The notes beneath the pieces were generated by a model. It saw only the letters and a program-made list of their open reading frames with translations, was not told where the DNA came from and searched no databases. From Bacteroidales bacterium (lineage in GTDB: Bacteria; Bacteroidota; Bacteroidia; Bacteroidales; F082), in NCBI GenBank assembly GCA_016936505.1, contig JAFGXS010000032.1, positions 1-37,470 on the forward strand: a DNA stretch of 37,470 bases, read 5' to 3'. Positions 19,306 through 27,500 of this stretch are shown piece after piece. The position numbers and the translations under genes are program-made. Numbering within the stretch: position 1 is the first letter of the stretch; every line of letters begins with the position of its first letter.

Positions 19306-19878
19306 ATGGAATTTAAAATATCAAAAGATCAAACAGCTCTTGTAGTCATAGATTTACAAAATGGAATTACTGCTTTTCCAACTGCCCCTTATACTCCTTT
19401 AGAGGTTATTGGAAATGCTGTATTGATAGTAAAGAAAGCCAGAGAAGCTAAAATGCCTGTCTTTTTGGTTCATGTTACCCCATCGTCTGATTTTAAGGAT
19501 GCTTTGCGGCCGGATGCTGATAATGTAATGGCTTTTTCTAATTTACCTGAAGATTGGGCAGAATATGTTCCTCAACTTGATGTTCAGCCTTCAGATATTC
19601 ATATTACAAAACGCCAATGGGGTGCATTTTATGGTACTGAATTGGATTTGCAGCTTCGTAGACGTGGGATTAAAACTATTTTGCTTTGCGGAATATCTAC
19701 CAATATTGGAGTGGAAAGTACGGCTAGAGATGCTTATGAAAGGGGTTATAATCAAATCTTTGTTGAAGATGCTACTGCTGCGCGTTCAGATGAAGAGCAT
19801 AACTTTCCCATGCGAACTGTTTTTCCGAAAATCGGCAAGGTTAAATCGACAAAAGAAGTTCTGCAGGCATTTGATTGA
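19306..19878 (+). CDS. Isochorismatase-like hydrolase, YecD type
   Basis: A 190-residue cytosolic protein of the isochorismatase-like superfamily. D16 (VVIDLQNG) and K102 (ITKRQWGAF) match two catalytic residues. The third position, a nucleophilic Cys in nicotinamidase-like members, is G135 in GISTNIGVESTARDA. This stretch closely resembles E. coli YecD, and a Gly at this position also occurs in true isochorismatases such as EntB and PhzD. It is therefore probably not a cysteine hydrolase; the substrate is unknown. There are no isochorismate or siderophore genes around it. It sits between a giant PKD gene and a thioredoxin-like gene, with no obvious functional link. The ATG has AAAGG only a few bases upstream. 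Confidence 0.88.
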   Translation: MEFKISKDQTALVVIDLQNGITAFPTAPYTPLEVIGNAVLIVKKAREAKMPVFLVHVTPSSDFKDALRPDADNVMAFSNLPEDWAEYVPQLDVQPSDIHITKRQWGAFYGTELDLQLRRRGIKTILLCGISTNIGVESTARDAYERGYNQIFVEDATAARSDEEHNFPMRTVFPKIGKVKSTKEVLQAFD

Positions 19879-19951
19879 TGATGTTAAGATTTGGGTTTTT
19901 GAAGTGTGTTATAACTAGTAAGAGTGTGTTAGCTAATGAGAATTTATACTT

Positions 19952-21364
19952 ATGAAGAAGATTTTACTGTTTCTGTTTTTGTTGGCTGGAAGTCATTTTG
20001 CTTTTGCACAAAGCGATTACAATATCACGATTAAGATTAAAAATTTTCCTGAAAAGTCACTTTTGCTTACTTCATATTACGGAGATAAAATAAGGATTGC
20101 TGATACTGCTTTGGCACAAAGTGAGGGGGTGTTTGTATTTAAAGGCAAAGAACACCTGCCAGGAGGCATATATATGGCAGTTAGTCCTAAGAAGAGAAAG
20201 TTGTTTGAGTTTGTGATAAATAAGAACCAGAATTTTACTTTATCAACAGATACTGCAAACTATTCAATGAACATGAAGGTTCAGAATTCTGTTGAGAACC
20301 AATTGTTTTTTGATTACATGAAGTTTAATGAAAAGGAGTATCGTGCATCAGTTGATATAGTCAATAAAAGATCCGGAGTTAAAAAAGGTTCCTCAGAATA
20401 CAATTATTATACGAAGCAACTTGATTCCATCAAGAAATTGTCGGAGCAACACAGGGAAGTTATTATGAAAGAAAATCCAGGAACCTTTGTGGCATCGGTT
20501 TTCAGGGCTATGTCGGAACTTGAAAACTTAAGTTCAGAGAAACCGGCTTCAGAAGAAGCTTTTTATCAGCTGAAAAGTAAATACTGGAAGAATTTTGCAT
20601 TAAATGATCCGCGACTGTTCAGAACACCGCTTTATGACAAGAAAGTTGACACATATTTTAAATTTTTTGTTCCAACACAGCCTGACTCAGTCGATATTGC
20701 CATCGATAATACAATTTCAAAGGCAAGAGGATGTTCAGCCTGCGTAAGTTATTTAGTGTGGAAATTTACCATGGACTATCAGAACCCTAAGTACATGGGG
20801 TTCGATAAGGTTTTTGTTCATCTTGTAGATCAATATTTTGATAAAGAACCGATTGAAAATACGACACCCTCTATTTTGAAGTTGCTAAAGAAAAGAGCTG
20901 ATGCCTTACGTCCTTTGTTAATTGGAAAAAAGGCTCCGGAGCTGGTATTGCTGGATACAACAGGAAATTATGTTGGGGTTGAATCGTTGCCTCATCGTTA
21001 TACTTTGTTGTTGTTCTGGGATTATAAATGTGGTGTATGTAAAGAAGAAATGAAGGAGCTGGTTCCTTTTTATAATAAGTATGCCAGACATTATGATCTT
21101 GCAGTTTATGGTATAAACATTAACCCTGATTTGGATGAATGGAAAAATGCCGTGAGAGACCGGAAACTTCCATGGATTAATGTAAACGCTACCCGAAGCA
21201 TTAAAGGAGATTACACTAAAACCTATGACATTCATGGAACCCCCCAATTGTTTTTGTTGGATAAGGACAAGAAAATTTTAGCCAAGCAGTTTTCTGTGAA
21301 CCAACTTAAAATGATTTTAGATGAACTTATGAAACAACAATCAACAAAAGGAACAAAGAAATAG
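19952..21364 (+). CDS. Periplasmic TlpA-like thiol-disulfide oxidoreductase (DUF4369/DUF5106-like)
   Basis: A 470-residue exported protein: signal peptide KKILLFLFLLAGSHFAFAQ, then a DUF4369-like beta domain (to about residue 110), a helical DUF5106-like middle, and a C-terminal thioredoxin fold from about residue 322. The redox motif is C360-G-V-C363 in FWDYKCGVCKEEM, and the cis-proline region reads IHGTPQLFLL. A further pair, C-SA-C, lies near residue 263. Such Bacteroidota proteins reduce or exchange disulfides in the periplasm. It lies directly between two giant cysteine-rich PKD proteins, 152 bases before the second, so help with their disulfides is a reasonable guess, not shown. The ATG has no clear Shine-Dalgarno sequence. 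Confidence 0.88.
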   Translation: MKKILLFLFLLAGSHFAFAQSDYNITIKIKNFPEKSLLLTSYYGDKIRIADTALAQSEGVFVFKGKEHLPGGIYMAVSPKKRKLFEFVINKNQNFTLSTDTANYSMNMKVQNSVENQLFFDYMKFNEKEYRASVDIVNKRSGVKKGSSEYNYYTKQLDSIKKLSEQHREVIMKENPGTFVASVFRAMSELENLSSEKPASEEAFYQLKSKYWKNFALNDPRLFRTPLYDKKVDTYFKFFVPTQPDSVDIAIDNTISKARGCSACVSYLVWKFTMDYQNPKYMGFDKVFVHLVDQYFDKEPIENTTPSILKLLKKRADALRPLLIGKKAPELVLLDTTGNYVGVESLPHRYTLLLFWDYKCGVCKEEMKELVPFYNKYARHYDLAVYGININPDLDEWKNAVRDRKLPWINVNATRSIKGDYTKTYDIHGTPQLFLLDKDKKILAKQFSVNQLKMILDELMKQQSTKGTKK

Positions 21365-21500
21365 TTCTTTTTCTGGTATTTTTATACTAAAAATCTTGAA
21401 TCAAATCAGTATTTTAAACCTAAAGTTCAGCACTTTCCCTATTTAAGAGCCAATTCTTAATATCTACTTTTACCCCCAATATCCTGAATTGGATTTTAGG

Positions 21501-21508
21501 AAAGGAGG
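21501..21508 (+). promoter_or_regulatory. Strong Shine-Dalgarno sequence for the second giant PKD gene
   Basis: AAAGGAGG ends 8 bases before the ATG at 21517. This fixes the start there instead of the in-frame GTG at 21508, which overlaps the ribosome binding site. Full Shine-Dalgarno sequences are rare in this window. Confidence 0.75.
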
Positions 21509-21516
21509 TGCTGTGG

Positions 21517-24500
21517 ATGAGGAGAATTTTACTATTTATTTTGATTTTTTTTACATTAGGCCATACCGTGTTCGGACAATGTGGCTTAAATGTTGATTTT
21601 AATTATTCTTCCGGCGGCTGTCGAATAGTTAATTTTACGCAGGCAACCACCACTACAAGTAACTACACTCCGGTAAAATATGAGTGGTCTTTTGGTGATG
21701 GGCAAACTGCTTCCGGACCGACATACTCACACTATTATGCAACTAATGTATCGGGAGTTAATATACCGGTAAAACTTGTGGTAACTGCTCAGGATCCTTC
21801 CGGAGATATATGTAAAGACTCAATAAATAAGTTGATTAACATAAGTACGATTCCTCAAATTTATATTGCTTCTGATCCGAATTCTCCAACTTGTTTAAGT
21901 GACACTACCCAGTTTTATGGTTTTTCCAATACAGGAATATCATCCTGGCACTGGGATTTTGGTGATCTAAGTTCAAGTGATTTGAGAAATCCGTTACATC
22001 AGTTTGCAGATACCGGAACATTTACCATTACCCTTTATGTTACTGATAGTAATGGATGCTCCAACTCAGTTACTGAACCATACCAGGTTGTTAGTCCTTC
22101 AATTGATTTTACCCTAAGTACGAATCCCGCTTCAGTTTATGACACGCTAAAGTTTTTGGGAACCTCAAATGAAAATGTTGTAAGCTGGCATTGGGATTTT
22201 GATGACGGAGGTTTAGCAAATATTCAAAATCCATCCTATCAATACTCTTCTAATGGAACCTATAATGTTACACTTTCGGTTCTTACAGAAAATCTGTGTT
22301 CAACAACCGTGACTCATCAGGTTTCTATAGAAACAATTCCGTATTCAAATTTCGATTTTAGCGGGCAATGTTTGGGTGAACCAACAACTTTTACAGATGA
22401 ATCATACTCACCCAGTGGAATTAAAAAATGGGTTTTTAAGTTTGGTGATGGAGATAGTACTGTTGTATTGATATCTGATATTCACGTAACTCATCCGGTT
22501 GTTTACCATACTTATGCAGGTCCCGGAACCTACGCAGCATCACTGACAGTTTATAATGCCCACGGTAATTCGAGAACAAGGACAAAAAATATAGCTATTA
22601 CCGCTCCACCACAGGTTGATTTTTCCTATTCTAAAATTTGTTCTTATGATACCACAGTATTTCAGGATAAAACAACCAGTGATACAACTTTGAATTCCTG
22701 GAAATGGATTTTTAGCGACGGCTATTATTCCTCTGCTCAGGATACATTGCACAGGTTTATAAACCCCGGAACCTATCCGGTAAAACTTGTTGTTCAAAAT
22801 ATTTATGGCTGCGGCGACAGTGTTACTAAAAATGTAACTATCGATTCGCTGCCAAATGTAAGTATAACAATGTTAAAGAGTAAACTCTGTTTTGGTGAGC
22901 CCGAACAATTTTCATGTACCAGTCAGGATACGGTTAGCTGGCATTGGGACTTTGGCAATGGTGACACGTCTGCTTATCAGAATCCACTTCCTTATACATA
23001 TGATTCTTCAGGTACCTATATTGTGAAATTGCGGGTAACAGATAGTAAGAGTTGTGTCAATAGTACATCTGATACCGTTGTTGTGATGGATAACCCGACG
23101 GTGGATTTCAGTTATTCATCACAAAGGTGTAAGACAGATTCTGTGAGTTTCGTTGATAAAACAACAACACCTTCAGGTATTCTAACTTCATTCAATTGGA
23201 ATTTTGGAGATACAACTTCAACAGCTAATCAGTCAACGGCGCAAAATCCTAGCCACTTTTTCAGTGGTGGAGCCGGTTCATATAAAGTGCAATTGCTGGC
23301 GACAAATAGTTATGGGTGTTCGGATAGTACATATAAGTACGTGAAGATATTTGACACTCCAAAGCCCGGGTTTACTTATGTTCAGTCGAATAACCCGATG
23401 ACATTGGCTGCCTTTACAGATACTACAAAACAAGGAGTAAATCATGCACCAATTAGTACATATTTGTGGACTTTCTATCAGAATGATACTTCTCATTTAC
23501 AGTACCCAACTTATGATTTTCCGGCCTATGATTCATGCTATCCTGTTCGGTTAACAGTGACGGATACCAATGGTTGTAGTAATACGGATACTGCTGTGGT
23601 GTGTTTGATACCTCCGCCAGCAGTTGACTTTACCATAAGCAATGATTCCATTTGTTTGGGAGAGAATATTACTTTTAGTGGAATAGCTTCGAATATTGCC
23701 AGTTGGCAATGGAATTTTGGTAATGGCGATACTTCTCTTTATCAGAGTCAAACGTATAAATATACTGCTTCAGGAATCTATACAGTTACTTTGTCTGTTA
23801 CGGACGTAAATGGTTATAGCAATTCGGTAACACATAAAGTATATATTTGGGTTAATCCGAATGTTGATTTTAGTTATGGCCCAGGTACCTGCAAGACTGA
23901 TACAATAAGTTTTCAGGATAAGTCAACCACTTCATCCGGGGGACTCTCTTCTTTTAGCTGGAATTTTGGCGATCCTAGTTCAGTTATTAACTTATCAACC
24001 CAACAGAATCCGTTACATTTCTTTAGTGGTGGAGCCGGTTCTTATAAAGTAAAATTAATTGCAACAAATACTTTTGGCTGTTCGGATAGCTCGTATAAGT
24101 ATGTAAAAGTATATGATACGCCGAAACCCGGTTTCACTTATGTTCAGTCGAACAACCCGATGACTGTGGCTGCTTTTACTGATACTTCAAAACAAGGAGT
24201 GAATCGTGCCCCGATTAGTTCGTACTTGTGGACTTTCTATCAGAACGATACTTCTCATCTGCAAAACCCAACTTATGATTTTCCGGCCTATGATTCATGC
24301 TATCCTGTTCGGTTAACAGTAACAGATACCAATGGATGTATTAATACGGATACTGTTGATGTTTGCTTAGTACCTCCACCAGCAGTTGGTTTTTCTATGA
24401 GTAATGACTCTATTTGTTTGGGTGAGAATATTACTTTTAGCGGCCAGGCAACAAATATTGCCAGTTGGCACTGGAATTTTGGTAACGGTGATACTTCTGT

Positions 24501-27500
24501 TTATCAAAATCAAACCTATAAATATACAAAGTCAGGAATCTATACAGTGGAATTGCGTGTTATCGATGTGAATGGTTTCAGTAATTCTGTGAAGCATAAA
24601 GTTTATGTGTTTGACAATCCAGTAGCAGATTTCACATATGGAAAATCCTGTCAGACCGATACAGTAGCTTTTCTGGATAAAACAACGAGTTCTTCTGGAG
24701 GTTTGACTTCATTTCACTGGAATTTTGGAGATACGACTTCAACCGATAATATTTCAACTTTACAGAATCCGAAACACTATTTCAACAAGGGTTCAGGTTC
24801 TTATAAAGTAAGTCTTTTGTTGACAAATACTTATGGATGCTCGGATAGTACCTATAAAAATGTAAAGATTTATGATAGCCCAGTATCGGGGTTTAGCTAT
24901 CATCAATTGACCAGCCCAATGACGAGGGTAGATTTTACTGATACTTCAGCACAAAGCAGAGATCAAAGTCCGATAATATCATACCATTGGAATATATATA
25001 ATGGAGATGTTTCAGATTCTGCGAATCCGTCATATACTTTCCCAAATTATGGACAATGCTATCCGGTGACTTTAACAGTAACAGATACCAATGGGTGTGA
25101 TAATGCAGATACTGTTGATGTTTGTTTGGTTTCACCTCCGACAGTTGATTTTACCATGAGTAATGATTCCATTTGTTTGGGAGAGAAGATTACATTTAGT
25201 GGGCAGGCAACAAATATAGCCAGCTGGTACTGGAACTTTGGAAATGGAGACACTTCAGTGTATCAGAACCAAACATATCAATACCCGGCAACAGGGACAT
25301 ATACAATTACTTTACGTGTAACTGATGTTAATGGTTATAGTAATTTAATGCTGCACAAGGTGTTTGTGTCAGGTAATCCAAAAGCTGATTTTACCTATGG
25401 AAGAGCTTGTCAGACAGATTCTGTATATTTTTCAGACAAGACAGTGACACCAACAGGTATCATTACATCAATGGGATGGAATTTTGATGACAGTACTTCG
25501 ACAATGAATCAGTCGAGCCAACAGAATCCTTCTCACTTCTTTACCGGAGGTGCCGGTTCATATCATGTGCGATTATATGCAACAAATACATTTGGGTGTT
25601 CAGATACCATCTATAAGTATGTAAAAGTTCACGATAACCCAAAGGCTGGTTTTGTTTTTGATCAACAATGTACTCCAAGGACTTTGGTGAACTTTGCAGA
25701 TACTTCGCAGGAAAGTCGTGACAGAAGTCCCATTAATGGGTATTTATGGCATTTTTACAACGGCGATGTCTCGGATTCTGCTAACCCGAGTTATAACTTC
25801 CCGGCTGATAATCAGTGTTATCCTGTAACTTTAACAGTAACAGATACCAACGGTTGTAGTAATACTGATACGGTAGATGTTTGTTTGTTGCCACCACCGG
25901 CAGTTGATTTCACTATGAGCAATGATTCCATTTGTTTAGGTGAGCAGATTACCTTCAGCGGACAGGCAACAAATATTGCAAAATGGCATTGGGACTTTGG
26001 AAATGGAGATACTTCTATTTATCAGAACCAAACATATCAGTATCCGGTACCTGGAACCTACACGGTTAAGTTAACCATAACAAGTTTGAAAGGATGTACT
26101 AATTCGATAATACATAAAGTATTTGTCTCAGGAAATCCAACCGCAGATTTTACCTACGGAAGTGCCTGTCAGTCGGATTCGGTTCATTTCTCTGACAGAA
26201 CCGTAAATTCTTCCGGAATGATTATCTCATTGGGCTGGGAGTTTGGAGATGCGGCTTCAGGAGCAAATCAATCTAATTTGCAAAATCCGGCGCATTATTT
26301 TAGCAATGGAGCCGGTTCTTATCACGTGAAATTATACGCTGTAAATACGTTTGGTTGTTCTGATACAGTTTATAAGTACGTAAAGGTTCATGATAATCCT
26401 AAAGCAGGATTTACATACACACAGCAGGTTAATCCCATGACGACGGTCAGTTTTACCGATACATCTCAACTTAGTCGTGAACGGAGTCCGATTGAAAAAC
26501 ACTTATGGAGTTTCTATAATGGAGATGTATCAGACTCTGCCAATCCGAGTTTTAATTTCCCGAGTTATGGTCAGAGTTATCCGGTTTCGTTGATGGTTAC
26601 CGACACAAACGGATGTAGTAATACTGATACCATAGATGTGGATCTGTTGCCTCCACCGCCAGTAGACTTCTCCATGTCTGCTGACTCGATATGTTTGGGT
26701 GAAAAGATAACATTTGTTGGCCAGGCTTCGAATATTACAAAATGGCATTGGGATTTTGGCAATGGAGACACTTCAATTTATCAAAGTCAGGTTTATCAAT
26801 ATAAAGAAGTTGGTACCTATACCATAACATTATCAGTTACTGATGTGAACGGTTTCAGTAATTCTGTGAAACGTAAAGTCTTTGTATCTGCCAATCCGAA
26901 AGCTGATTTTATTTATGGAAAAGCGTGTCAGGCAGATTCTGTATATTTTTCAGACAGAACAATAAATGCGTCGGGTTTAATAACCTCTATGAATTGGAAT
27001 TTTGATGATCCGTCTTCGGTATCCAACCAGTCCACTCAACAAAACCCGTCTCACTATTTCACCTCTGGAGCCGGTTCGTATCATGTAAAGTTATATGTTA
27101 CAAATGCTTATGGTTGTTCGGATACAACTTATAAATATGTAAAAGTTCACGATAGTCCTAAAGCGGGATTTACATTCACACAGCAGGCTAACCCAATGAC
27201 TACTGTTAGCTTTGCAGATACTTCAGAGGAAAGCCGTGATCGGAGTCCAATCAATAGTTATCTGTGGCATTTTTACAATGGGGATGTTTCCAGTTCGCAA
27301 AATCCTGATTATAATTTCCCAAGCTACGGTCAATGTTACCCGGTTTCATTGACCGTAACCGATACTAACGGATGTGATAATACGGATACGGTTGATGTTT
27401 GTCTGTTATCTCCGCCACCTGTTGACTTTACAATGAGCGATGATTCTATTTGTCTCGGAGAAAAAATTACTTTTACAGGACAAGCTTCAAATATAGCCAG

